From NCBI RefSeq assembly GCF_004005965.1, contig NZ_SACY01000002.1, positions 248,001 through 312,000 on the forward strand: DNA of 64,000 nt, in the 5' to 3' direction. This DNA comes from Sandaracinomonas limnophila. Lineage in GTDB: Bacteria; Bacteroidota; Bacteroidia; Cytophagales; Spirosomataceae. The notes beneath the pieces were generated by a model. The model worked only from the letters and a program-made list of their open reading frames with translations, was not told the DNA's origin and did not search any database. Positions 42,218 through 52,218 of the stretch are shown one piece after another. A program made the position numbers and the translations under genes. The number at the start of each line of letters is the position of its first letter. The stretch's first letter is position 1.

Positions 42218-45200
42218 TGGTACAAAAATTAATTGAAAGACCTGTTTTATCAATTGTGATTTCGATTTTTATCGTAATCATAGGATTGATATCGCTAAAT
42301 AATTTACCCATCTCACAATATCCAGACATTGTTCCACCTGCCGTAACAGTCACCACAAAATACACAGGTGCCAATGCAGAAGTTTGTGCAAAAGCAGTGG
42401 TTACTCCACTCGAAAGAGCTATTAATGGAGTTGCGGGTATGACCTATATGACTTCTGTGTCAGGAAATGATGGAACAAGTATCATTCAGGTTTATTTTAA
42501 AGTGGGTACTGACCCTGATGTGGCTGCAGTAAATGTTCAAAACAGGGTTCAATCTGTCATTGATGAAATGCCAGAAGAAGTAATTAAGGCTGGTATAATA
42601 ACAGAAAAAGAAATCAATAGTATGTTGTTATATGTCAACCTATTGAGTTCCGACAAAGATTTGGATGAAAAATTCATTTTCAATTTTGCAGACATCAATG
42701 TACTCCCAGAATTAAAACGTATCAATGGAGTAGGATTTGCCGACATAATGGGGCAGAGAGAATATGCCATGCGTATTTGGCTACAACCAGAAAAACTTTT
42801 TACCTATAAAATTTCACCAGAGGAAGTTATCGAGTCTTTACGTAAACAAAACGTTGAAGCTGCACCCGGAAAAATTGGAGAAAGTTCTGGTAAAAAACCA
42901 CAATCCATGCAGTATGTTTTGAAGTACACTGGAAAGTTTACCCAAGAAAAACAATATGAAAATCTGGTCATAAAATCGACTGAAAATGGCCAAATACTAC
43001 GATTAAAAGACCTAGCCACAATTGAATTTGGATCCTTAGATTATGATGTTTTATCGAAAGAAAATGGACAGCCCTCAGCAGCCATTTTGCTAAAACAAAG
43101 ACCTGGCTCCAATGCAGCAGAAGTAATTACAAATGTAAAATCTTTACTAAAGCAATTGGAAAAAACAACATTCCCACCAGGAATGACCTATACAATTAGT
43201 TATGATGTTTCGAGATTTTTAGATGCCTCTATTCATGAGGTAATAAAAACCCTGATCGAGGCATTTATTTTAGTAGCCTTAGTTGTTTTTATTTTTCTTC
43301 AAAATTGGAGAGCTACATTGGTACCCATTATTGCAGTTCCAGTGGCTTTGGTTGGCACGTTTAGCTTTATTCTAGCCTTCGGGTTTTCTATAAATCTCCT
43401 CACTTTGTTTTCATTAGTGTTAGCTATTGGAATTGTGGTTGATGATGCTATTGTGGTTGTGGAAGCTGTTTTTGCTAAAATGGAAGAACAGGATATGCCT
43501 GTTTTACAGGCTACAAAAGAAGCAATGAGTGAAATTTCGGGTGCAATTATGTCAATTACCCTCGTAATGGGTGCGGTGTTTATTCCAGTTGCCTTTTTGG
43601 ATGGTCCTGTTGGAGTATTCTACCGTCAATTCTCTGTCACAATGGCCATCGCTATTGCTCTTTCAGGTATCATTGCCCTGACGCTTACTCCTGCTCTTTG
43701 TGTTTTATTATTAAAAAAACCGGAACATCTTAAACCCAATAATTTAATCAACCGATTTTTCATCGGCTTTAACAATTACTTTGAAAAATTTAGTAAAAAA
43801 TACCTCTATTGGGTTATAATTATTATCAATAAAAAGAAAATCCCTTGGCTTACAATTTTACTTTTTTCAATTGGCGCAGCATTTTTAACGAAAATTATTC
43901 CAAGTGGATTTATTCCCAATGAGGACCAAGGAACTTTGTATGTGAATGTAACTACACCACCCGGCGCTACACTCGAGCGAACAGAAAATGTACTTTCAAC
44001 TGTATATAGTAGAATTCAAAAAGACCCCTCTATTGAATCCTTTTCAAGTTTATCAGGTTTCAGTTTATTAACCGACGGAGGTGGTGCATCTTTTGGAATG
44101 GGAATTATTACACTCAAACCATGGACAGAAAGGACACAAACAGTTGACCAATTGGCAGAATCATTTTATAAACAAACCAAAGATATTAAAGAAGCAAATA
44201 TTCAATACTTCCCTCCTCCCGCTGTTCCAGGTTTTGGAAATGCCTCTGGATTTGAGTTCAGAATTCAAGATCGCACGGGAACTGGAAATTTAAAAAGACT
44301 ATCCGAGGTAACCAATCATTTTGCATCAGAACTGAACAAATTACCTGAAATACAAAATACTTTTTCAAGTTTTGACCCCAATTTTCCACAATTTTTGATA
44401 GAGGTTGACCAAGATGCCGCTGCACAAAAGGGAGTCAATATCCAATCCGCAATGGATAATTTACAAACACTTTTGGGAAGTTTTTATGCAACGAACTTTA
44501 TAAGGTATGGGCAAATGTATAAGGTAATGGTACAATCTCACCCAAGCTACAGAGTACATCCTGAGGACGTTTTAAAGTTTTACACTAAAAATAAAAGTGG
44601 AGAAATGGTACCTTATTCCTCATTTATTCATATAAATAAAGTTTTTGGACCAGAGCAAGTTACTCGTTTCAATATGTTTACAGCTGCCATGGTCAATGGA
44701 GAACCTGCCCCAGGGTACAGTTCTGGTACAGCTTTAGAGGTCATCAAAATAGCAGCTACAAAACATTTACCGAAAGGGTATACCATCGAATGGTCGGGCA
44801 TGACACGTGAGGAAAATTTGGCTGGGAACCAGGCAATTTACATTTTGATCATATGTTTAGTATTTGTGTATTTACTACTTTCTGCACAATATGAGTCCTT
44901 TATTCTGCCCTTACCAATCTTATTGTTTTTACCCATTGGGGCTTTGGGAACCTATTTATTTTTATACGTTTTTGGACTCCAGAATAATATTTATGCACAG
45001 GTTGCCCTGGTCATGTTGATAGGTCTTTTAGGGAAAAATGCCATTTTAATTATAGAATTTGCCATTCAAAAACAAAAGGCTGGACTTAATTCTATAGAGG
45101 CTGCCAAACAGGGTGCATTAAGTAGATTAAGGCCCATTTTAATGACCTCATTTGCCTTTATTGCAGGCCTTATCCCATTAATGATTGCCAATGGCGCTGG

Positions 45201-45330
45201 CGCTATTGGAAACAGGACAATTGGTACAGCATCAGCAGGAGGAATGTTAATTGGAACCATTGGAGGTTTATTACTCATTCCAGCTTTATACGTTATATTT
45301 TCAAGATCCCAACATAAATACCATGAATAA
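42217..45330 (+). CDS. RND multidrug efflux permease (AcrB/HAE1 type)
   Basis: 1037 aa, full length. HAE1-family features: SQYPDIVPPAVTVTTKYTGA, NVQNRVQ, GIVVDDAIVVVE in TM4 with the two Asp of the proton relay, NEDQGTLYV, MLIGLLGKNAILIIEFA with the Lys, and RPILMTSFAF. It drives proton-coupled export with the adjacent adaptor and outer-membrane factor. The operon is complete for a tripartite pump; substrates are not predictable. Confidence 0.96.
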   Translation: MVQKLIERPVLSIVISIFIVIIGLISLNNLPISQYPDIVPPAVTVTTKYTGANAEVCAKAVVTPLERAINGVAGMTYMTSVSGNDGTSIIQVYFKVGTDPDVAAVNVQNRVQSVIDEMPEEVIKAGIITEKEINSMLLYVNLLSSDKDLDEKFIFNFADINVLPELKRINGVGFADIMGQREYAMRIWLQPEKLFTYKISPEEVIESLRKQNVEAAPGKIGESSGKKPQSMQYVLKYTGKFTQEKQYENLVIKSTENGQILRLKDLATIEFGSLDYDVLSKENGQPSAAILLKQRPGSNAAEVITNVKSLLKQLEKTTFPPGMTYTISYDVSRFLDASIHEVIKTLIEAFILVALVVFIFLQNWRATLVPIIAVPVALVGTFSFILAFGFSINLLTLFSLVLAIGIVVDDAIVVVEAVFAKMEEQDMPVLQATKEAMSEISGAIMSITLVMGAVFIPVAFLDGPVGVFYRQFSVTMAIAIALSGIIALTLTPALCVLLLKKPEHLKPNNLINRFFIGFNNYFEKFSKKYLYWVIIIINKKKIPWLTILLFSIGAAFLTKIIPSGFIPNEDQGTLYVNVTTPPGATLERTENVLSTVYSRIQKDPSIESFSSLSGFSLLTDGGGASFGMGIITLKPWTERTQTVDQLAESFYKQTKDIKEANIQYFPPPAVPGFGNASGFEFRIQDRTGTGNLKRLSEVTNHFASELNKLPEIQNTFSSFDPNFPQFLIEVDQDAAAQKGVNIQSAMDNLQTLLGSFYATNFIRYGQMYKVMVQSHPSYRVHPEDVLKFYTKNKSGEMVPYSSFIHINKVFGPEQVTRFNMFTAAMVNGEPAPGYSSGTALEVIKIAATKHLPKGYTIEWSGMTREENLAGNQAIYILIICLVFVYLLLSAQYESFILPLPILLFLPIGALGTYLFLYVFGLQNNIYAQVALVMLIGLLGKNAILIIEFAIQKQKAGLNSIEAAKQGALSRLRPILMTSFAFIAGLIPLMIANGAGAIGNRTIGTASAGGMLIGTIGGLLLIPALYVIFSRSQHKYHE

Positions 45331-46747
45331 GCTCAAAATAATCATTTCAATTGGCATAGCAAGTTTGGGAATAATTGCTTCCTCTTGCAAAATTCAGTCT
45401 CCTTTTAGCAGTTTGGATAAGACGATTAAGGTAGTAAAGGATTCTGTAAAGGTCCAAAACCCAATTAAGAAAATTTGGGAAAATGATCCGCATTTAATTG
45501 CTTTAATAGATTCTGTTTTAAAAAGTAATATCGCCTATCAAATTGAATATCAGCAAATACAAATTGCTAAGGAGCAGTTTGTGATGAGTGCCGGATTATT
45601 AAAACCAAATTCATCCATTCAATTTAATCCCAGCCTGCGCAAGTTTGGAAAATATACAATGGATGGAGTAGGAAATTACGACACCCAATTTTCTCCAAAC
45701 ATAAGTTCACAGATGAAAATTCCTGAAAATTTACCAGATTTCCCATTAGGATTACAAACCCATTGGGAAGTTGATATTTGGGGAAAATTAAGTGCCAAGA
45801 AAAAAGCTCAAGCAATTAAATACATGAGCAGTGAAGAAGGTTACAATTGGCTAAAAACCCAATTAATAGCAAAAACAGCCATTTACTATGGAGAATTAGT
45901 TGCCTTAGACCGTGAATTATCGATTTTAAAATCAAATATTGAAATACAACGAAAAGCGGTAGAATTAGTTAAAATACAAAAAGAAGCTGGCGTTGTAAAT
46001 GAAATGGCGGTTTTACAATTAGAAGCTCAATTAGAAAACTCTAGAGCACAAATAGGTTCCCTTCAAACCGAAATAATAGGTGTGGAAAATGAAATTCGAT
46101 TGTTGTTAAATAATCGAAAATTCAATATCGAAAGGACACTTTTACCAATTGACACTGATTTTTCAAAAGAATACAGAAATATTCATTTAGACTACCTCTC
46201 GCAAAGACCCGATGTAAAACAAGCACAGTTAAATTTAGAAGCGCAAATCTTAGACAAAAAAGTTGCAGAATTAGCACTTAAACCAAGTTTAATTCTTTCT
46301 AATTTCATTGGCATTCAAGGTTTCCAACCTCAATATCTATTCCAACTTCCTGCTTCATTCAGCTATAATTTACTTGGGAATATAAGCAAACCATTAATCA
46401 ACAGATCCCTCCTTAAGGCAGAAATTCGTATGGCAGAAAGTAAAATTAAAGCATATGAACTGCAATATATTCAAACATTAAACAATGCCTTTTTAGAGTG
46501 GGATACGAATATCAAGGGTTTAGATTTAATGAATGAACAAATTAAACATAAATCAAAGGAAGTAGAATTGAATTTTAATGCAATTCAAACTGTAGGTGAA
46601 TTATTTAGAACCAACAATGCGAATTATTTAGAAATTTTAACCTCCCAACAAAATACGCTTAAATCCGAATTAGAGCTCCTTGAAATTTATAAAAAACGGT
46701 GGATAAATAGTGTCCAACTTTATAAAATTCTTGGTGGTAACAACTAA
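45323..46747 (+). CDS. Outer-membrane efflux lipoprotein (OprM/NodT type)
   Basis: 474 aa from ATG 45323, overlapping the permease by 8 bases. It has a lipoprotein signal (LGIIASSC) and two OEP repeats with long helices. The conserved motifs are HWEVDIWGKLSAKKKA and DYLSQRPDVKQAQLNLEA, split by the helical repeats. It completes the tripartite pump and could also serve the HlyD/C39 exporter, which lacks its own channel. A strong terminator follows. Confidence 0.93.
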   Translation: MNKLKIIISIGIASLGIIASSCKIQSPFSSLDKTIKVVKDSVKVQNPIKKIWENDPHLIALIDSVLKSNIAYQIEYQQIQIAKEQFVMSAGLLKPNSSIQFNPSLRKFGKYTMDGVGNYDTQFSPNISSQMKIPENLPDFPLGLQTHWEVDIWGKLSAKKKAQAIKYMSSEEGYNWLKTQLIAKTAIYYGELVALDRELSILKSNIEIQRKAVELVKIQKEAGVVNEMAVLQLEAQLENSRAQIGSLQTEIIGVENEIRLLLNNRKFNIERTLLPIDTDFSKEYRNIHLDYLSQRPDVKQAQLNLEAQILDKKVAELALKPSLILSNFIGIQGFQPQYLFQLPASFSYNLLGNISKPLINRSLLKAEIRMAESKIKAYELQYIQTLNNAFLEWDTNIKGLDLMNEQIKHKSKEVELNFNAIQTVGELFRTNNANYLEILTSQQNTLKSELELLEIYKKRWINSVQLYKILGGNN

Positions 46748-46753
46748 TTACCT

Positions 46754-46790
46754 AAAAACTGATAATCAAACCGATTATCAGTTTTTTTTT
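46754..46790 (+). terminator. Terminator after the RND operon
   Basis: A 14-bp stem (AAAAACTGATAATC at 46754-46767 with 46773-46786), a 5-base loop and a T-run. It separates the pump from the peptide genes. Confidence 0.92.
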
Positions 46791-46822
46791 GGTATTTTAA
46801 TAATTTGTTTCTTTCTTTTGTA

Positions 46823-46841
46823 ATGTAATTCGCGATTACAT
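46823..46841. promoter_or_regulatory. Inverted repeat upstream of the double-glycine peptide genes
   Basis: ATGTAAT, spacer TCGCG, ATTACAT: a perfect 7-bp inverted repeat 28 bases before the first peptide start. ATGTAAT also occurs just upstream of the broken peptide gene at 8.6 kb. It is a possible operator of the peptide regulon. Confidence 0.5.
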
Positions 46842-46868
46842 ATTGTATAACTTAAATACCTAACCAAA

Positions 46869-47039
46869 ATGAAAAATAATCCAATAAATTTCATGGAATT
46901 GGGAGCAATAGAATTGACTCTCAATGAATTAATTCAAATCGAAGGCGGTGGCTTTTGGAGAACAGTTGGCCAAATAGTTGGCGTAGCTGCTGTTGTTGCA
47001 ATTATTTGGTATGCCCCAGCCATTATTGCCTTATTATAA
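46869..47039 (+). CDS. Double-glycine leader secreted peptide 1
   Basis: 56 aa. Counted back from a GG cleavage site, the leader has Leu -12, Thr -11, Glu -8, Leu -7, Ile -4 and Gly-Gly at -2/-1 (ELTLNELIQIEGG), an excellent match to C39 peptidase substrates. The predicted mature part is about 29 residues, strongly hydrophobic, starting GFWRTVGQIVGV. It resembles a class II bacteriocin or signalling peptide. It is the first gene of a short peptide operon. No C39 transporter adjoins; the one at 4.9 kb is the candidate exporter. Confidence 0.8.
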   Translation: MKNNPINFMELGAIELTLNELIQIEGGGFWRTVGQIVGVAAVVAIIWYAPAIIALL

Positions 47040-47068
47040 TCTAATTTTTAACCACTAATTTAATCAAA

Positions 47069-47260
47069 ATGAAAAATAATCAAATTATTCTTGCAGAAGG
47101 CCTAATTGCCTTGAATCAATCGGAATTAACAGAAACCTTCGGCGGTGGCTGGTGGCAAGATTTCAAAACTGGATTTATGGAGGGTTGGAATTGGGCAAAA
47201 GATGCAGCGGCAGAAATTGCTACTATTCTTTCTATCGCAGGTAAAATGCGAAAAGCTTAA
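47069..47260 (+). CDS. Double-glycine leader secreted peptide 2
   Basis: 63 aa starting MKNNQIILAEGLIALNQSEL, then a TETFGGG site (Leu -12, Glu -8, Leu -7, GG). The predicted mature part is about 37 residues, tryptophan-rich and amphipathic, starting GWWQDFKTGFMEGWNW. The first four residues and upstream AAAATG context match peptide 1. The pair (one hydrophobic, one amphipathic) resembles a two-peptide bacteriocin. The leader ACCACTAAT at 47051-47059 is shared with the 8-9 kb export locus. Confidence 0.8.
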   Translation: MKNNQIILAEGLIALNQSELTETFGGGWWQDFKTGFMEGWNWAKDAAAEIATILSIAGKMRKA

Positions 47261-47270
47261 TTAAAATATC

Positions 47271-47298
47271 AAAATTGGTGGGTTTCCCCACCAATTTT
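47271..47298 (+). terminator. Hairpin after the peptide genes, before the 605-aa gene
   Basis: A 12-bp perfect stem (AAAATTGGTGGG with 47287-47298) and a 4-base loop without a T-run. It lies 14 bases before the next ATG, so it is more likely an attenuator or processing stop that raises peptide over downstream expression. Confidence 0.65.
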
Positions 47299-47311
47299 AA
47301 CACTAACTACT

Positions 47312-49129
47312 ATGAAAAAAATCATTTCATCAATGCTACTATTTCTTGTAGCTCATTATAGTTTTGGACAACAAATAAATGGAATACTTAAAAGTTTGGA
47401 GGACCATAAACCCCTTAGCCACGCATCCATAAAACTTGGTAAAAGAGGAACGATAAGCGACTCAGAAGGAAAATTTACACTTTCAACGCAAGAGACAGAC
47501 TGGCAGCAAAACCTAACCATTCATATTTCATACATCGGATATCATGGTATTTCAATTCCCATTAAGTCGTTCAAAAACAACGAGACTATATTGTTAAAAA
47601 CTCAAAGTCAAGACCTACAAGAAGTAATTGTATCTTCCAGCGCTAGAGATTTAGTAAAAAAAGCAATCGAGGCAATTCCCCGTAATTACCCGCAAAATAA
47701 ATTAATTATAACAGGTAATTATGTAGAAACAATCATGAAAAACAAATTTGACACCGCTTATAAAATAGCATTTCAAATAAATTCACAACTTTCATATAAG
47801 GAGGGAGAGAATCAAAAAAGTAGAGATAAAATTACTCAATATGCCAAAACAATGGCAAGAAACCTAGATACCTCTGCACTAGTTAATTGGTATGGAGAAG
47901 GAAAAATTTTAGAAAAACTAGACTTGGTAAGAAGAAGAGAAGATTTTCTAAATATCGGTAAACTAAAAAAATACTCCTACCAGTTAGTAGATATTATACC
48001 TATCAATGGGCGAGATACCTACCATATCCAATATAAATTAAAGAGCGATCCTACTTTAGAAGAAGGTAATTTATATATTGATGAAGAATCCCTAGCAATC
48101 ATACGGTTTGATTTTATAGAAAATCCCAAAAACACACTTAGAGAAAAAACCACTCAAGTAATAGCAGAAGTAAACTATAGACTTTATGCAAATAAATGGG
48201 TTATAGATAATTTAAGTTTTTCTCATGCAGCAAAAGTTCAAAATATTTACGGATATGCCTGGATAAATTTTCAAAATATTGAAATAGTTCAAAATTCTGA
48301 AATAAGAAACATTCCATTTAGTCAAAAAGTATATGAAGATGATTTTATGATTAAAATGGCGATTCCATCAAGCATTAAAACAGATGAAAATTTATTAAAC
48401 AAAATAAAATTAGTTGAAACAATAAAAAATAATCCGAAAGATTCGCTCTTTAGATTTCGTAAAATATTTTCAACTTTTAAATTGGGTTTACGAAGAAGGA
48501 GCTTTTCAACCCCACTTCAATTTTCACAAACAAACCAAACTCAATTAAATAATTATTGGAATTCCGTCGCTAATGTAAATTATCAATTAAATGATGCATT
48601 TCCACTTATTTATAACGCTGGCTTTGGTCTGGCTTATAAAAACCTCAATTTTTACATTGAAAAGGTAATGAATAACCTTTATGGATTCAATCAATTCAAT
48701 GGAAATACCTTAGAACTATCCTATCAATTGAAATTCAATAAAAAAAATAGGCCAATGTTTATCATCCCAAATATTGGTAGAAGTAAATTAAAAACTTTTC
48801 AATGGCTTCAAAATTTTACACCAAGTGAAGAATTTCAAAAAAAATATACCCTTCAAAATGAAGAATACAATGCCAGTCAACTGATTACGAGCTACTCCTA
48901 CACCGCTGGAATAAATCTTGGTATAATGTTGACACGAAAGAAATCCCTTGAAATTGGATTTCGATATCACACCATTAACCATTGGACAGAATATTTAGAA
49001 GTTGGATTAAATTCCAGGTCTTTATTGGGTAAAATCTTTAGTACAGGCCTTCAAACCATAGAACCCAGTATTCCTTTAGTTTCAAACATCCCGAATCAAA
49101 TTACCTATAACCTAACCTATAATTTTTAA
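47312..49129 (+). CDS. Carboxypeptidase-regulatory-like domain outer-membrane protein
   Basis: 605 aa. A signal peptide (MLLFLVAHYSFGQ) precedes a CarboxypepD_reg-like beta-sandwich (INGILKSLEDHKPLSHASIK, RGTISDSEGKFTL, LQEVIVSS). A large beta-rich region of TonB-receptor-like or DUF5686-like character follows and ends in an aromatic residue (YNLTYNF), typical of outer-membrane barrels. It may anchor or receive the adjacent secreted peptides; that is inference from position only. Confidence 0.75.
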   Translation: MKKIISSMLLFLVAHYSFGQQINGILKSLEDHKPLSHASIKLGKRGTISDSEGKFTLSTQETDWQQNLTIHISYIGYHGISIPIKSFKNNETILLKTQSQDLQEVIVSSSARDLVKKAIEAIPRNYPQNKLIITGNYVETIMKNKFDTAYKIAFQINSQLSYKEGENQKSRDKITQYAKTMARNLDTSALVNWYGEGKILEKLDLVRRREDFLNIGKLKKYSYQLVDIIPINGRDTYHIQYKLKSDPTLEEGNLYIDEESLAIIRFDFIENPKNTLREKTTQVIAEVNYRLYANKWVIDNLSFSHAAKVQNIYGYAWINFQNIEIVQNSEIRNIPFSQKVYEDDFMIKMAIPSSIKTDENLLNKIKLVETIKNNPKDSLFRFRKIFSTFKLGLRRRSFSTPLQFSQTNQTQLNNYWNSVANVNYQLNDAFPLIYNAGFGLAYKNLNFYIEKVMNNLYGFNQFNGNTLELSYQLKFNKKNRPMFIIPNIGRSKLKTFQWLQNFTPSEEFQKKYTLQNEEYNASQLITSYSYTAGINLGIMLTRKKSLEIGFRYHTINHWTEYLEVGLNSRSLLGKIFSTGLQTIEPSIPLVSNIPNQITYNLTYNF

Positions 49130-49130
49130 C

Positions 49131-49400
49131 ATGGAAATGAAAGCAAAAGAAGTCATTAATTACATTGGCGAATTAAGAAAAAAAGTAATCGAAAAATATT
49201 CAGATTCTGAATACTTGATCGAAATAGAATGGAATGGTGCAATACAAGCCCACAGTATTAAATTTGGAATGGACTATTCAACCCAAGAACTTGAAATGAT
49301 TCTGCCAATCGTTTGGGAAAGAGGAGCTGAAAAAGCTGGACAAAAACTTCAAATTCTTTTAGAACAGTACCAAAAACAAAATGGCTACCTTAAGGGGTAG
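49131..49400 (+). CDS. Small protein of unknown function (89 aa)
   Basis: A soluble, mainly helical protein starting MEMKAKEVINYIGELRKKVI. It follows the barrel gene by 1 base, so it is co-transcribed. No family was recognised. Its last codons form the left arm of a terminator hairpin. Confidence 0.6.
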   Translation: MEMKAKEVINYIGELRKKVIEKYSDSEYLIEIEWNGAIQAHSIKFGMDYSTQELEMILPIVWERGAEKAGQKLQILLEQYQKQNGYLKG

Positions 49401-49406
49401 CCATTT
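49379..49406. terminator. Bidirectional terminator between convergent genes
   Basis: An 11-bp stem (AAATGGCTACC at 49379-49389 with 49396-49406) and a 6-base loop, with A-tracts on one side and T-runs in the other direction. It serves both the peptide operon and the ompA-like gene. Confidence 0.8.
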
Positions 49407-49426
49407 GCAAACAAAACTGTTTAATA

Positions 49427-50329
49427 TTATTTGGAAGCACTTGGAGGTGCTAACAAGTTGAAGAACTGATCCAATTTAGGAGTTACGATAATTTCAGTTC
49501 TACGGTTGTTCTTACGTCCTGCACGGCTACTATTGTTTGCCTGAGGCTCAAATTCACCTCTACCACCAGCAGTCATACGCTCAGGATCAACATCAAACTT
49601 AGTTTGCAACAAACGAACCACTGAAGTCGCACGCTTAGCACTTAAATCCCAGTTGTCTTTGATACAATCTGTAGAAATTGGTACACTATCAGTATGGCCT
49701 TCTACTAAGATATCTAAGTCTTTGTGATCGTTGATTACTTTAGCAACTTTTGCCAATACAACCTCTGCTTTGTTAGAAACAACTGCTGAACCAGAAGCAA
49801 ACATCAATTTATCAGAAATTGAGATATAAACGACACCTTTCTTCACTTCAATGCTAACATCCTCATCGTTAACATCTGCCAAAGAACGTTTCAAGTTCAT
49901 TACCAATGATAAATTAACTGAATCTTTACGTTGAATTGAAGAGTTCAAATCCTTGATGTACTTTCCTTGATCATTCAATGCATCCAAAGATTTACGAATA
50001 CTCTCAGCACCTGATTTATTGATAACAGAAAGATCAGACAAACGATCCAACAAGTTTGTATTGGTCTTTTTCATGTAATCTAATTGCTCTTGCAACGATT
50101 TCAATTGACCATTTTTGGTTTCTAAATCTGCATCACGTTTCTTCAATTCACCTTGTAAACTTGCCGTTAAAGATTGACAATCTGATAAATCTGCTTTGGC
50201 TTTACCAATAGATTGATCACTTTTTGCTTGAAGTTGAGATAATTGTGACTGCAAATCAGCAATCTTTTTCTTACTAGCGCAGGAAAAAATAAAAGGAGTA
50301 AGCGCTAAAACTAAAAGTAGTTTTTTCAT
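49427..50329 (-). CDS. OmpA-family lipoprotein with coiled coil
   Basis: 300 aa with a lipoprotein signal (LTPFIFSCASKK), a long coiled coil (~22-150, regular Q/L/K heptads) and a C-terminal OmpA-like peptidoglycan-binding domain (ILVEGHTDSVPI, NWDLSAKRATSVVR, RTEIIV). It links the outer membrane to the cell wall. Confidence 0.92.
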   Translation of the reverse strand: MKKLLLVLALTPFIFSCASKKKIADLQSQLSQLQAKSDQSIGKAKADLSDCQSLTASLQGELKKRDADLETKNGQLKSLQEQLDYMKKTNTNLLDRLSDLSVINKSGAESIRKSLDALNDQGKYIKDLNSSIQRKDSVNLSLVMNLKRSLADVNDEDVSIEVKKGVVYISISDKLMFASGSAVVSNKAEVVLAKVAKVINDHKDLDILVEGHTDSVPISTDCIKDNWDLSAKRATSVVRLLQTKFDVDPERMTAGGRGEFEPQANNSSRAGRKNNRRTEIIVTPKLDQFFNLLAPPSASK

Positions 50330-50429
50330 AATAAATTTAAATCTTAATAATGGAGTAAATAATTAATTTACAATGTTACTGCAAAAGTATAAATCTAATC
50401 TAAAATAATTGTCCTGATTTAAAAAATAT

Positions 50430-52214
50430 TTAAAATAAATAGGATTTTTTTTCGATTGAGGCCTTAGCAATCCTTCTTCTTGCTTCAATCAGGTTCATAG
50501 GATCAATTTTAGTAAACCTTTTCACACCCAATAATAATACATTCAATTCATCCCCAGTCGCAAATCCTTGTATTATTTCTCTACTTGCATTAGAAACCTT
50601 GTCAACCGCTGCATGTAAATATACTTTGGCACAATCTTTCGACACTTCATTGCCTTTACCCAATTCTACTAGTTTTTCTACGCGGATAAGTAAAGACTCA
50701 GCAACATAAATCTCAATCATCATATCTGCCACTTGCATTAATATCTCCTGCTGATCCTCAATGGCTGTTGTAAACTTTTGCAAGGCGGCTCCAGCAGACA
50801 ATAAAACAGCCTTTTTAAGATTTTCGATAACCTTTTTCTCTTTTCCAAATTCACCATCTGGTAGGCTTGCAGAAAAATCTGGGACGCCCAAAATTTCTTT
50901 CCCTACGGCCATTGCCGGACTCATAATATCTAACTCGCCTTTTAATGCTCTTTTCAATAAAGTACCTACGGCGAGCAATCGGTTAATCTCATTCGTTCCC
51001 TCAAAAATTCGATTTATTCTAGAATCACGATAAGCACGGTCCATTGGAGCCTCCGCAGAAAAACCCATTCCTCCAAATATTTGAACTCCTTCATCGACCA
51101 CATAATCCAAGGTTTCGGATCCATGAACTTTCAATAATGCACATTCAATGGCAAATTGTTCCACTCCTTTTAGCTTTGCTTCAGCGTCAGACAAACCTTG
51201 CGCCTTCAAACTTTTAATAGCATCGTCAATATTTTGTCCAGCGCGGTAACAAGCCGTTTCTGATGCAAAATTCCGAATGGTCATTTCTGCAATTTTATGC
51301 TGAATAGCCCCAAATTCATGTAAGGATTTGCCAAATTGTTTTCGATCACTTGCATAATTTATGGCAGTATCAATTACCCGCTTTCCTGCACCAATTACTG
51401 CAGCTGCCAATTTAATTCGACCAATATTTAAAATATTTACAGCAATTTTAAATCCTCCCTCTCGCTTGAACAATTGATTTTCAATAGGTACTGGACAATC
51501 ATTGAAAAAAATTTGTCGAGTAGAACTCCCTTTTATACCCATTTTACGTTCTTCCTCATTCATCGTAATTCCTCCAAATGATTTTTCTACAATAAATGCT
51601 GTAAGGTTTGCATCTTGATCAATTTTTGCAAAAACGATAAAAACATCTGCAAAACCGCCATTGGTAATCCACATCTTCTGACCATTCAAAAGGTAATGAG
51701 TACCTGCCTCGTTCAATTTAGCTTTTGTCTTAGCAGCATTTGCATCTGAACCAGAATCGGGTTCTGTTAAACAATAAGCTGCTTTCCATTCTCCAGTGGC
51801 AAGTTTTGGTAAATAGTTGGACTTTTGCTCTTCGGTTCCATAATATACTATAGGTAAAGTCCCAATTCCAGTATGGGCTGAAAGGGCAACGGCAAAGGAA
51901 TGTCCGGAACCTACAGCTTCTGCAACCAACATGGAAGTATTAAAATCCATACCAAATCCACCATATTGCTCCGGAACAGATGTTCCCAAAAGTCCAAGTT
52001 CCCCCGCCTTATCCAAAAGTCCTACCATCATGGAAGAGTCTTTCGCTTGATCAATTTCTTCTAAATAAGGAATGACCTCTGTTCGAACAAAATCCATGCA
52101 GGTTTGTTCAATCATTTTTTGCTCTTCAGTAAATTCTTCAGGAATAAACAATTCCTCTTTCAATAATGGTCGGATTAAAAATTCACCTCCTTTAAATGCT
52201 GTGTTAGGTATCAT
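50430..52214 (-). CDS. Acyl-CoA dehydrogenase
   Basis: 594 aa. Family motifs: AYCLTEPDSGSDA, WITNGGFADVFIVFA, DRKQFGKSLHEFGAIQHKIA and GGMGFSAEAPMDRAYRDSRI-type FAD/ETF region, with catalytic Glu in RIFEGTNEINR. The C-terminal extension makes it VLCAD/ACAD9-like in length. It is the first step of fatty-acid beta-oxidation, with electrons passing to ETF. It follows marR by 4 bases; both are controlled from an upstream palindrome shared with the EtfD-like operon. Confidence 0.95.
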   Translation of the reverse strand: MIPNTAFKGGEFLIRPLLKEELFIPEEFTEEQKMIEQTCMDFVRTEVIPYLEEIDQAKDSSMMVGLLDKAGELGLLGTSVPEQYGGFGMDFNTSMLVAEAVGSGHSFAVALSAHTGIGTLPIVYYGTEEQKSNYLPKLATGEWKAAYCLTEPDSGSDANAAKTKAKLNEAGTHYLLNGQKMWITNGGFADVFIVFAKIDQDANLTAFIVEKSFGGITMNEEERKMGIKGSSTRQIFFNDCPVPIENQLFKREGGFKIAVNILNIGRIKLAAAVIGAGKRVIDTAINYASDRKQFGKSLHEFGAIQHKIAEMTIRNFASETACYRAGQNIDDAIKSLKAQGLSDAEAKLKGVEQFAIECALLKVHGSETLDYVVDEGVQIFGGMGFSAEAPMDRAYRDSRINRIFEGTNEINRLLAVGTLLKRALKGELDIMSPAMAVGKEILGVPDFSASLPDGEFGKEKKVIENLKKAVLLSAGAALQKFTTAIEDQQEILMQVADMMIEIYVAESLLIRVEKLVELGKGNEVSKDCAKVYLHAAVDKVSNASREIIQGFATGDELNVLLLGVKRFTKIDPMNLIEARRRIAKASIEKKSYLF

Positions 52215-52218
52215 AAGT

